Assembly: GCA_902782795.1 (NCBI GenBank)
Contig: CACZOT010000299.1
Span: 1-11,267, forward strand
Source: an uncultured Eubacteriales bacterium
GTDB taxonomy: Bacteria > Bacillota > Clostridia > Christensenellales > Aristaeellaceae
Reading direction: 5' to 3'
DNA length: 11,267 bases
Positions 1 to 6,246 of this stretch are shown here, one piece after another (positions within the stretch are counted from its first letter, which is position 1; every line of letters begins with the position of its first letter). The notes under the pieces were generated by a model. That model made no database searches and had not been told where the DNA came from. It saw only the letters and a program-made list of their open reading frames with translations. The position numbers were made by a program, and so were the translations under genes.

Positions 1-406
1 CCCCGCCGATGCCCGTCCCGAAGGAGAGGAACACGGCGTGGTCCACGCCCTTGCAGGCTCCGCTGGTCCATTCGGCGAGCAGGGCGGCCTGGGCGTCGTT
101 GTCGACCCAGACGGGCAGGCCCAGCTCCTCCTCGAGCATATCGCGCACGGGCGTGGCGGAGAACTCCAGGTTGTCCGCCCAGACGCGCCCGGTATCCAGC
201 GCCACCGCGCCGGCGCAGGCGACGCCCACGCGGCCGATCTCATAGCGCTTCATGGCCTCGCGCACCGCCTCGGCGATCTGGCCCATGAAGGCCTCCGGAT
301 CGCCCACCAGGGTGGGGATCTGCATGCGCCAGACGGGCTCCACGTCGCGCCCGACCACGCCCATCTTCACGCTCGTCCCGCCGATATCGATCCCGATCGT
401 ATACAT
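1..406 (-). CDS. ROK-family sugar kinase (glucokinase-like), N-terminal part, cut by window edge
   Basis: Only the first 135 residues are visible; the gene runs off the left edge. The protein opens with the ATP/phosphate-binding signature DIGGTSVKMGVV (residues 7-18). It continues to VDNDAQAA (101-108), where D104 matches the catalytic base of ROK kinases, and to the second phosphate loop SFGTGIGG (128-135), where it is cut. These motifs in this order and spacing are typical of ROK kinases and related repressors. There is no DNA-binding domain ahead of the kinase fold, so an enzyme is more likely than a repressor. The substrate (glucose, ManNAc, fructose or another hexose) cannot be told because the zinc-motif region is missing. 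The ATG is preceded by GGGGAG about 10 bases upstream. The gene lies 21 bases after the HAD gene and is probably co-transcribed with it. Confidence 0.88.
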   Translation of the reverse strand, partial: MYTIGIDIGGTSVKMGVVGRDVEPVWRMQIPTLVGDPEAFMGQIAEAVREAMKRYEIGRVGVACAGAVALDTGRVWADNLEFSATPVRDMLEEELGLPVWVDNDAQAALLAEWTSGACKGVDHAVFLSFGTGIGG

Positions 407-427
407 CGTATTCCCGCTCCCCGTGTA

Positions 428-1228
428 TTAGTCGTTCTCCCGCGCGGCGATGTCGTCCAGAAGGCCGCACACCACGTTCCAAAGATCGCCTTCGGGCGTG
501 TAATCCGCCGCCAGGGCGTAATGGGCGCGCTTCTGCCGCAGGAGGGCGCGCGCCGTCTCCTCGCTCCAGGGGTTATAGACCGCGATGGCCGTTCCGCCCT
601 TTTGCTTGGTCATTTTCATGCAGGGCACGTCCGTGAGCCCGTCGCCGATGTAGATCATGTTCGGGAAGGGCACGCGGCGCAGGTGCTCCGGCGTGAAATC
701 GTTGAGATCATGGTCGTTGGTGATGTCCAGGATGCCCTTGTTGATGCGGAAGAGATACTGCGTCTTGGCCGTGTAGTTCACGTCCGTCGCCGGCCAGAAG
801 GGCTCTCCGCTTTCATCGTAGCAGAAGGACGCCGCGAACACTTCCTTGAACTCCCCGGCGATGCGCGAGCCCTCGATCAGCTCCCGCAGGCCCGAGGAGA
901 TGATATAGTGCTCGCACTCCAGCCCGATCGAGCGCGCGTATTCGTTCACGCGTCCAAACCATTCCGGCACGCCGGGGTTGAAATCGATCGCCGCGCCCAG
1001 ACGCCGGAAGTCCTCCCTCGTCAGTTTCACGCCCAGCTTGCGCGCCCGCGCGAGGGTCACGCCCATGTAGGAGAGGATGCCGTCCGCCCTGTGCCGGAGC
1101 GCGAATTCCCGGCATTCCTCCCAGAAATCCTCCGATTCCGCGCCTAGCTCCTCGATCAGGCCGTATTCCTGCATGCAGCGCGGGGTCAGCGTGTCGTCAA
1201 AATCGTAGATCAGCGCAGCGATGGCCAC
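428..1228 (-). CDS. HAD-superfamily phosphatase/hydrolase
   Basis: Predicted cytosolic protein of 266 residues. The nucleophile motif DFDDT is at residues 9-13 (D9 and D11). Motif II is probably the serine in IISSG (109-113), a motif III lysine candidate is K164, and motif IV is GDGLTD (195-200) with acidic residues for Mg2+. A helical cap lies between motifs I and II, at about residues 20-100. This layout fits the phosphoserine-phosphatase-like branch of HAD enzymes; the substrate is unknown. The start is a GTG at 1226-1228, chosen because AAGGAGG lies 7 bases upstream and the HAD motif begins immediately after it. The frame stays open upstream to 1513, but that stretch crosses the hairpin repeat and has no protein-like character. 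The gene sits between a nucleotidyltransferase and a ROK kinase on the same strand, which suggests a sugar-phosphate substrate (inference). Confidence 0.88.
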   Translation of the reverse strand: MAIAALIYDFDDTLTPRCMQEYGLIEELGAESEDFWEECREFALRHRADGILSYMGVTLARARKLGVKLTREDFRRLGAAIDFNPGVPEWFGRVNEYARSIGLECEHYIISSGLRELIEGSRIAGEFKEVFAASFCYDESGEPFWPATDVNYTAKTQYLFRINKGILDITNDHDLNDFTPEHLRRVPFPNMIYIGDGLTDVPCMKMTKQKGGTAIAVYNPWSEETARALLRQKRAHYALAADYTPEGDLWNVVCGLLDDIAAREND

Positions 1229-1235
1229 GGGGGAG

Positions 1236-1242
1236 CCTCCTT
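1236..1242 (-). promoter_or_regulatory. Ribosome binding site fixing the GTG start of the HAD gene
   Basis: AAGGAGG on the minus strand, 7 bases before the GTG at 1228. It is the only strong Shine-Dalgarno in the long open frame and decides the start. Confidence 0.75.
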
Positions 1243-1363
1243 TTTTCTGTGTTTTGTTTTCGGGACACGTCCGCGGACCTCTGCGTCGGGGGGAGCCGCA
1301 CGCATACCGTGTGGGCCCGAATAGATCGCTTTGCGTATCCCTGTGGACCCCCAAGACGGGAGT

Positions 1364-1408
1364 CCAGAGGGCTCCGCCCTCTGGCGGGGTGCAGGGGGCG
1401 GAGCCCCC
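1364..1408. repeat. Double GC-rich hairpin element, copy 1
   Basis: Two perfect inverted repeats lie next to each other. CCAGAGGGC/GCCCTCTGG (1364-1372 and 1376-1384, 3-base loop) is followed by CGGGGTGCA and then GGGGGC/GCCCCC (1394-1399 and 1403-1408, 3-base loop). The element fills part of the 197-base gap between the nucleotidyltransferase stop and the HAD start. No run of T follows on the minus strand, so it is not a classical terminator. It could stabilise the upstream message or reduce readthrough. The core GGGGTGCAGGGG recurs beside a second hairpin pair at 9608-9669, which suggests a genome-wide intergenic repeat family (inference). Confidence 0.6.
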
Positions 1409-1425
1409 GCCCCCGTATCCTTCTT

Positions 1426-2196
1426 CTACACCATGGCGGCCCGCACCGCGGCCTCGTCGGGGAAGCGGAGGCGGACGGCGTCCAGGTTGGCGGGGGTGCC
1501 GATATCGATGCACTCGCCGGGGAAGAACCAGACGCGCATCTCGCGGCGGCTATAGAGCCATGCCGGGAAGCGTCCGGGGGAATCACCGTTGTTGCCCTCG
1601 TCCAGGAAGCGGCCGATGAGGGGCAGGGTGTCGCGGCGATAGCAGTAGATGGCGTAGACGGCGATGTCCGTCTCGGGCCGTTCGGGTTTTTCGGCCAGAC
1701 GCACGACGCGCCCCTCGCCGTCGAGCGTGGCGATGGCCATGCTGCGGCGGCCCTCCTCGTCGGCCATGTGGCAGGCGAGCAAGGTATCGCGGCCGTGGCG
1801 CTGGAACTCGTCGAGCATGCCGTCCAGGGAGAAGGTGATGAAATTATCGCTCGCGGCGACCATCACGTCCTCGTCGATGGCGGCCTTCTCGAGGGCGAAG
1901 CGGATATCCCCCACCGCGCCGAGGCGCTCGTCCTCGCCGCGTGTGCCGTCGTCCAGCACCTCGATGGGAAAATTGGGCCAGCGCCGGCGCGCGCCCTCGG
2001 CCCAGGCGCAAAAATACTCGAAGTAGCGGTGGTTGGAGACGATCACCGCGCCGTCCACGCGGCCCGTGGCGACGATGTTTTCGGTGAACCAATCCAGCAT
2101 CGGTCTCCCGGCGATCTCCAGGAGCGCCTTGGGCATGTTTTTCGTCAGCGGATACAGCCGTGTCGCGTATCCGGCCGCAAGGATGATCGCTTTCAC
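1426..2196 (-). CDS. Sugar/alditol-phosphate nucleotidyltransferase (RmlA/LicC/GlmU-N-like)
   Basis: Protein of 256 residues made only of a nucleotidyltransferase fold. It transfers NMP from an NTP to a phosphorylated sugar or choline-like group in the cytosol. The signature LAAGYATRLYPLT (6-18) with P22/K23 is the NTP-binding loop. LGAVGDI (92-98) resembles the base- and sugar-contacting segment, D117 in ASDNF is the likely metal ligand, and AEKPERPE is the second conserved lysine segment. IDIGTPANL near the C terminus carries the second metal-binding Asp. There is no hexapeptide-repeat acyltransferase domain, so it is not full-length GlmU. The family includes MurU, RmlA, RfbF and LicC types, and the substrate cannot be chosen from sequence alone. 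The start is GTG (2194-2196) with AGGGGG upstream; no better start is in frame. It is the first gene of the operon with the HAD phosphatase and ROK kinase. Confidence 0.87.
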   Translation of the reverse strand: MKAIILAAGYATRLYPLTKNMPKALLEIAGRPMLDWFTENIVATGRVDGAVIVSNHRYFEYFCAWAEGARRRWPNFPIEVLDDGTRGEDERLGAVGDIRFALEKAAIDEDVMVAASDNFITFSLDGMLDEFQRHGRDTLLACHMADEEGRRSMAIATLDGEGRVVRLAEKPERPETDIAVYAIYCYRRDTLPLIGRFLDEGNNGDSPGRFPAWLYSRREMRVWFFPGECIDIGTPANLDAVRLRFPDEAAVRAAMV

Positions 2197-2265
2197 GCGC
2201 GTGACCCCCTATCGTTTTTTCCAAAATGCTCGTTCGCATGCGCCGGGCCGTTCGGACCCGTTCTT

Positions 2266-2274
2266 ATCATATCA
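2266..2274 (-). promoter_or_regulatory. Probable extended -10 promoter for the nucleotidyltransferase-HAD-ROK operon
   Basis: Read on the minus strand, TGATATGAT gives an extended -10 (TG, one base, then TATGAT at 2266-2271) in one of the few AT-rich patches of the region. No good TTGACA-like -35 is seen at 17 bases; the extended -10 may compensate. It lies about 70 bases ahead of the GTG at 2196 and just after the terminator of the upstream operon. Confidence 0.5.
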
Positions 2275-2290
2275 CAAAACGCGCCCGCGG

Positions 2291-2322
2291 GAAAGGCCGC
2301 GTCCGCCGTCGCGGACGCGGCC
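2291..2322 (-). terminator. Hairpin terminator of the flavin reductase-SDR-exported protein operon
   Basis: A perfect 11-bp inverted repeat, GGCCGCGTCCG/CGGACGCGGCC (2295-2305 and 2312-2322), has a 6-base loop and is followed on the minus strand by TTTC. It begins about 20 bases after the stop of the exported protein gene. The U-tract is short but the stem is very strong. Confidence 0.7.
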
Positions 2323-2341
2323 CGATCGCGCTGCGGATCCG

Positions 2342-3727
2342 TCACTCGCCCAGAAGCGCGTAGGAAACCTTCTCGCCGCCGAGGGAGACCTCGACCGCGA
2401 TCGACCCGGCCGCCTCCAGCGCGCCGGCGGGAATCTCCGCCAGCAGCAGGAGCCGCCCTTCGCCCAGGGGCGTCAGGGTGGAGAGGAAGCCGTCGCCGGA
2501 GCCCTTCTCCACGCGCACGGCGCAATCATAGGCGTATTCGCCGTCGAGGATCGCCCGCGCCGTGAGCTGCCAGCCCAGGCCGAGCTCCGCGGCGCCGGCG
2601 TTTTGCAGCAGGCCTTCCGCGACGAGGAAGCGGTTCGCGGCGTCGGCGCATTCCAGCGTGCCCACGCCCGCGGCGGCCTTCGTCGCCGAGACGCTCCCGG
2701 CGCACCACCAGCGCTTCAGGCCGATCCGGGCCGTGGAGAGCGGCTCCAGGGACGGCTGTTCTTCCTCGGCCGCGCTCCGGGCCGGAGCGCCGTTCAGGCA
2801 GGCCAGAAGCGCCTCGTCCACGCTGCCGGTCTCCGCCAGGCCGAAATAACGCTGGGCCCGCGCGACCGCCGCGGCGGTCTTGGGGCCGTAGGGCTGCTCG
2901 TCCGCGCCGGCGAAAAAGCCATTCGCGCGCAGGAGCCGCTGCGCTTCCGACGTCGCGTCGCCGCGCACGCCCGCGCTCAGGGTGCGGCCCGGGCCGGGCA
3001 GGAGGGAGGCGTACTCGCTTTCCGCCGACAGGTCCACGGCGCTCCACAGGGGCGCGCCGCCCGCCTCGGCGGCGGTGAGATCCCAAAGGTGGTACTCCGC
3101 CGCGCGCAGGCCGCTCAGCTCCGCGCCGAGGCGCAGGCAATCCAGACACTGGCCCTCCAGCCGCTCGCGCACGCCGCCGTCCGCGCCGCGCGCCGCGTTG
3201 CAGACATAATTGCGCGCCGAGCCGTGCACGAGGATGGTCACCTGCCCCGCCGCGGCGATCGCCTCCGGCAGGGAGAGGGTCGTTTCATCCAGAGGCGCGA
3301 GAAAGCGCTCGGCGCTCGTCCCGCCGAAGGGAGCGGCTTCCGCGCGCACGGCGCAGTCGTAGCGCTTCCCATCGACGATGACGGACACCGCCCGCACGCC
3401 GAAGGGCTCCCGGGCCACGAGCGCGAACTCCAGCGCCGGGGCGAGCGTGCCGGTCTTGGCGTTGCCCGCCAGGCGCAGCTGCCAGAGGAGCACTCCGTCG
3501 TTCAGGAGGTTGCGCGCCTCGTTCTGGGCTACGGCGTCTTCCAGAGCGGAAAAGAGCGGGTCGTCCACGCTCCAGAGTCCGCTCACAGCGTCCAGCGCAA
3601 AGCTCTCGTAGCGCTCCAGGGCGGCCGTGTCGTATCCCTCCGCCGCGCGCGGGACCGCGCCCTCGGCCAGCGCCGCGCCCGTCAGCAGCGCCAGGCACAC
3701 AAGCGCCGCAAGCAGTCGTTTCTTCAT
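2342..3727 (-). CDS. Exported protein with peptidoglycan-binding domain between two related beta-rich segments
   Basis: Protein of 461 residues, predicted secreted. It has a signal peptide at 1-21 (MKKR, a hydrophobic core, then AALA before E22); C11 is not in a good lipobox. Residues about 253-311 form a PG_binding_1-type domain (VRGDATSEAQRLL, then YGPKTAAAVARAQRYFG), a three-helix wall-binding module. No catalytic peptidase or amidase domain is recognised. The segments around residues 95-170 and 378-452 resemble each other and share YDCAVR preceded by a DG turn, which suggests an internal duplication of a small beta domain of unknown function. Cysteines C176, C194 and C197 could form disulfides or bind metal. 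The ATG has GGGGGA just upstream. The gene lies 21 bases after the SDR gene and looks co-transcribed with it, although a link to uronate metabolism is not obvious. Confidence 0.82.
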   Translation of the reverse strand: MKKRLLAALVCLALLTGAALAEGAVPRAAEGYDTAALERYESFALDAVSGLWSVDDPLFSALEDAVAQNEARNLLNDGVLLWQLRLAGNAKTGTLAPALEFALVAREPFGVRAVSVIVDGKRYDCAVRAEAAPFGGTSAERFLAPLDETTLSLPEAIAAAGQVTILVHGSARNYVCNAARGADGGVRERLEGQCLDCLRLGAELSGLRAAEYHLWDLTAAEAGGAPLWSAVDLSAESEYASLLPGPGRTLSAGVRGDATSEAQRLLRANGFFAGADEQPYGPKTAAAVARAQRYFGLAETGSVDEALLACLNGAPARSAAEEEQPSLEPLSTARIGLKRWWCAGSVSATKAAAGVGTLECADAANRFLVAEGLLQNAGAAELGLGWQLTARAILDGEYAYDCAVRVEKGSGDGFLSTLTPLGEGRLLLLAEIPAGALEAAGSIAVEVSLGGEKVSYALLGE

Positions 3728-3748
3728 CGGTATCCCCCATTTCTCGCG

Positions 3749-4591
3749 TCAGACGCCGCTGTAGGCGGAGAAGCCGCCGTCCACCGGCAGCACCACGCCC
3801 GTCACGAAGCCCGCGGCCTCGTCGGAAAGCAGGAACATGAGCGGCTCGAGCAGCTCGTCCGCGTCGCCGAAGCGGTCCATGGGCGTGGCGGCGAGGATCT
3901 TGCCCGTGCGCGCCGTGGGCGTGCCGTCGGCGTTGAAGAGCAGGGCGCGGTTCTGGTTGGTGACGAAGAAACCCGGCGCCAGCGCGTTCACGCGCACGCC
4001 GCTCTTGGCCAGATACACCGCCAGCCACTGCGTGAAGTTGGAAACGCCCGCCTTCGCCGCCGAGTAGGCGGGGATCTTCGTCAGGGGGCGGAAGGCGTTC
4101 ATGGAGGAGATGTTCAGGATGGAGCCCGCGCCGCGCTCGATCATATCCCTTGCAAAGACCTGCGTGGTGATGAGCGCCGCCGTCACGTTCAGATCGAACA
4201 CGAAGCGCACGCCGTCCGGGTCCAGATCGAAGAACGTGCGCACGTTCTCCTTTTCCCGGTCGAACTGCTCGTCGTCCGTGGTGCCGCGCGGATTGTTGCC
4301 GCCCGCGCCGTTGATGAGGATATCGCACGGGCCGAAGGCCGCGAGCACCGCCTCGCGCGCCTCGCGCAGGCTGTCGGTGGAAAGGCAGTTCGCCTTCACG
4401 GCCAGGGCCGTTCCTCCCTCCGCCGTGATCCTCTCCGCGACGGCCCGCGCCGCCTCCTCGTTCAGATCCAGCACGGCGACCTTCGCGCCGCACTGGGCCA
4501 GCGCCTCGGAAAACGCGCTGCACAGCACGCCGCCGCCGCCCGTGACCACCGCGACCTTGCCGGACAGATCCGGCGCAAACGCCAATTTCAT
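3749..4591 (-). CDS. uxuB: D-mannonate oxidoreductase (fructuronate reductase), SDR family
   Basis: Protein of 280 residues, the normal SDR size. It probably interconverts D-fructuronate and D-mannonate with NAD(H) in hexuronate breakdown. The cofactor loop is TGGGGVLC (17-24), D42 at the end of strand 2 favours NAD over NADP, and NGAGG is at 94-98. The catalytic residues are S162/S163, Y176 and K180 (YSAAK). The conserved stretches DILINGAGGNNP, SSMNAFRPLTKIPAYS, APGFFVTNQNR and the C-terminal GGFSAYSGV are, as I recall them, hallmarks of the Bacillus-type mannonate oxidoreductase (YjmF/UxuB) rather than a generic SDR. The ATG has AAGGAG 9 bases upstream. It lies 48 bases after the flavin reductase-like gene and 21 before the exported protein gene. 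The usual partners uxuA and uxaC are not in the window. A related sugar-acid SDR is the main alternative. Confidence 0.8.
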   Translation of the reverse strand: MKLAFAPDLSGKVAVVTGGGGVLCSAFSEALAQCGAKVAVLDLNEEAARAVAERITAEGGTALAVKANCLSTDSLREAREAVLAAFGPCDILINGAGGNNPRGTTDDEQFDREKENVRTFFDLDPDGVRFVFDLNVTAALITTQVFARDMIERGAGSILNISSMNAFRPLTKIPAYSAAKAGVSNFTQWLAVYLAKSGVRVNALAPGFFVTNQNRALLFNADGTPTARTGKILAATPMDRFGDADELLEPLMFLLSDEAAGFVTGVVLPVDGGFSAYSGV

Positions 4592-4639
4592 GATGATCCG
4601 CTCCTTTTGTGTTCGTATTCCTTTGGAATATTCCCTTTT

Positions 4640-5137
4640 CTACTTCGTCTCGTAGCAGGCGACGACCTCGGCGAGATACAGCGTGTGCAGATCGCCGTCG
4701 GGGTAAAAGCGCGGCAGAACGCCGGGGTCCATATGGTCCATCTCGGTGCGGCAGAGGACGCGGCACTCGAAGTGGAGCGCGCACTCGCCGACGATGGGCG
4801 CGCCGACGCTCTTCGCCGGAGCGGCGGTCAGCCCGTGGCCCCGGAACTTGTCCTCGTCCCGCCCGGAGACGGTCCCCGCGAAGCGCAGCTCCCGGGAAAG
4901 TGGCCGGTCCGCGGCGGGCACGCTCACGGTGAACTCGCCCTCGCGCTCGAGGATCTCGTGGGTGAAGCGGCTCGGGCGCACGGCGACGGTCATGACGTCC
5001 CGGTTCCAAAAATCGCCGATGGAGCCCCAGCCGATGGTCATGGTGTTGGGCCGGGGGCCGCCCACGCTCAGGAACGCGCCGCCGTGGGTGATCGCCTCGA
5101 TAAACCTGGTTTCCGCGCCCGGAAGCACGATCCGCAT
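4640..5137 (-). CDS. Flavin reductase-like FMN-binding protein
   Basis: Protein of 165 residues matching the small split-barrel flavin reductase family (Flavin_Reduct, DIM6/NTAB-like). NTMTIGWGSIGDFWNRD (31-47) followed by VAVRPSRFTHEILE (51-64) is the FMN-contacting core. FTVSVP (69-74) and GTVSGRDEDKF (88-98) are the next conserved segments. The family uses NAD(P)H to reduce flavin or serves as a redox partner; the acceptor is unknown. The start at 5135-5137 was chosen because AAGGAGGTG lies directly upstream. An in-frame ATG at 5185 would place the promoter and ribosome site inside the gene. It is the first gene of a three-gene operon with the SDR and the exported protein. Which electron transfer it serves there is not known. 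Confidence 0.87.
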   Translation of the reverse strand: MRIVLPGAETRFIEAITHGGAFLSVGGPRPNTMTIGWGSIGDFWNRDVMTVAVRPSRFTHEILEREGEFTVSVPAADRPLSRELRFAGTVSGRDEDKFRGHGLTAAPAKSVGAPIVGECALHFECRVLCRTEMDHMDPGVLPRFYPDGDLHTLYLAEVVACYETK

Positions 5138-5144
5138 CGCCGGG

Positions 5145-5153
5145 CACCTCCTT
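5145..5153 (-). promoter_or_regulatory. Ribosome binding site fixing the flavin reductase start
   Basis: AAGGAGGTG on the minus strand, with its AAGGAGG core 9 bases ahead of the ATG at 5137. It argues for this start over the in-frame ATG at 5185. Confidence 0.75.
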
Positions 5154-5173
5154 CCGGATCCTTCTTCCCCACC

Positions 5174-5179
5174 ATTATA
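5174..5179 (-). promoter_or_regulatory. Probable -10 box of the flavin reductase operon
   Basis: A perfect TATAAT on the minus strand, about 35 bases ahead of the ATG at 5137. A clear -35 is missing; the region at the expected distance is T-rich (TACTTT). Confidence 0.55.
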
Positions 5180-5228
5180 TACCAAAGCGCGGAAAAAAAG
5201 TAGTGCCGCTGCGGGAGAACATTTCTTC

Positions 5229-5262
5229 TTGCCAGACGGGGGCGAACGCGGTAAACTATAAT
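5229..5262 (+). promoter_or_regulatory. Probable promoter of the five-gene plus-strand operon
   Basis: TTGCCA (5229-5234) is a fair -35, 17 bases before TAAACT (5252-5257). A perfect TATAAT overlaps at 5257-5262 but has no good -35 at 17 bases. Either gives a leader of about 55 bases before the ATG at 5323. The minus-strand TATAAT at 5174-5179 makes this a divergent promoter region. No riboswitch or operator palindrome was recognised in it. Confidence 0.5.
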
Positions 5263-5322
5263 TTAAGACACAATAGCGCCTTATTTGCCTCTAAATCACA
5301 TCGGAAAAGGGGGGCCTGTCCC

Positions 5323-6210
5323 ATGCAGACCAATACGAAAGAGAAAAAGCGCCGCCGCTGGGGCGACCGCAACGACGGCCGCCTGGTGCGCTCTCTCCCA
5401 CCCATGTCCAAGATCGAGCCGTTCATCATGGTCACGCGCAACGACGCCTGCAACTCCTTCACGGATGAATTCGAAGTCTCCGCCGCGGAGAAGTACATCC
5501 GCGAGAAGCGCGCCGCCGGCCTGACGAATTTCGGCATGCTGCATCTGCTCATCGCCGCCTACGCGCGCGTGTGCGCCCTCCGGCCGGGCGTGAACCGCTT
5601 CATCTCCGGCCAGCGGACCTATTCCCGCAGCGAGGTGGAGGTCAACTTCTGCGTCAAGAAGGAGCTGGCCATCGATTCGCCGGACAGCGTGCTCTCCGTG
5701 CTCATTTCGCCGGACGCCACCGCGGACGAGGTCTACCGCATCATGGACGCGGAGATCGAAAAGACCAAAAACGAGGACACCTCCTTCGACGCCACCGCGG
5801 CCGCCTTCGACCGCCTGCCGCGCCTGTTCAAGAAGTTCGTATTCTGGTTCATCCGCGTGCTGGATTATTTCGGGCTCCTGCCCCGCTTCCTCACGCGCCT
5901 CTCGCCCTTCCACGGCTCCATGTTCATCACCTCCATGGCGAGCCTGGGCCTGCCGCCCATCTACCACCATATCTACAACTTCGGCAACGTGCCCGTGTTC
6001 ATCGCCTTCGGCGTCACCCAGAAGCGGCTGGATCCCCGCCGCGACGGCGCCTTCGAGGAGAAGCGCGTCATGAAGTATTCCGTTGTGATGGACGAGCGCA
6101 TCTGCGACGGCTACTATTTCGCCGCCGCCTTCCGCACGCTGAACGTCCTCATCCGCAACCCCGCCATGCTGGACAAGCGCCCGGAGCAGGTGCTCAGCGA
6201 CATCGATTGA
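5323..6210 (+). CDS. Stand-alone 2-oxoacid dehydrogenase E2 / CAT-fold acyltransferase-like protein, catalytic His replaced by Glu
   Basis: Protein of 295 residues equal to the catalytic domain of dihydrolipoamide acyltransferases and chloramphenicol acetyltransferase. There is no lipoyl or subunit-binding domain before it. Recognisable parts are VTRNDACNSFTDEF near residue 40, HIYNFGNVPVFIAFG in the core, and the C-terminal active-site stretch VVMDERICDGYYFAAAF. In E2 and CAT enzymes that stretch reads HxxxDG; here it is E258-R-I-C-D262-G263, so the general-base His is Glu while the structural DG is kept. A hydrophobic patch, FVFWFIRVLDYFGLLPRFL, lies mid-protein. Acyl transfer by the usual mechanism is doubtful; a binding role or altered chemistry is possible. 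The ATG has AAGGGGGG 8 bases upstream; the frame stays open back to 5203, but that stretch is promoter. It is the first gene of a five-gene operon. Confidence 0.8.
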   Translation: MQTNTKEKKRRRWGDRNDGRLVRSLPPMSKIEPFIMVTRNDACNSFTDEFEVSAAEKYIREKRAAGLTNFGMLHLLIAAYARVCALRPGVNRFISGQRTYSRSEVEVNFCVKKELAIDSPDSVLSVLISPDATADEVYRIMDAEIEKTKNEDTSFDATAAAFDRLPRLFKKFVFWFIRVLDYFGLLPRFLTRLSPFHGSMFITSMASLGLPPIYHHIYNFGNVPVFIAFGVTQKRLDPRRDGAFEEKRVMKYSVVMDERICDGYYFAAAFRTLNVLIRNPAMLDKRPEQVLSDID

Positions 6211-6246
6211 CCCCAAGCCCTATTTCAGACAGGAGGTCGTTTCCCT

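Noticed and set aside
38..1147. 369-residue plus-strand open frame opposite the ROK and HAD genes
   Set aside because: No ribosome site and no recognisable motif; the opposite strand carries clear catalytic motifs of two families.
1229..1513. N-terminal extension of the HAD gene
   Set aside because: The in-frame extension crosses the double hairpin and the ribosome site at 1236-1242, and overlaps the nucleotidyltransferase gene. The GTG at 1228 has the right spacing and the HAD motif follows at once.
3285..5147. 620-residue minus-strand open frame
   Set aside because: It is the out-of-frame reading of the exported protein, SDR and flavin reductase genes, Arg/Gly-rich, without domains.
5138..5185. 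Longer start for the flavin reductase
   Set aside because: The upstream ATG would place the TATAAT and AAGGAGGTG inside the coding region; the extra residues have no family similarity.
2033..5203. 1056-residue open frame on the plus strand
   Set aside because: It is antisense to four well-supported genes and a promoter. It is rich in Arg, Ala, Gly and His with no domain, which is the usual product of GC-rich codon bias on the opposite strand.
5203..5322. Longer start for the E2-like protein
   Set aside because: This stretch contains the plus-strand promoter and is AT-rich, unlike the coding part.
5263..5322. Riboswitch or T-box leader ahead of the amino-acid-related operon
   Set aside because: The leader is only about 55 bases, with no T-box sequence, no terminator/antiterminator pair and no conserved riboswitch core.
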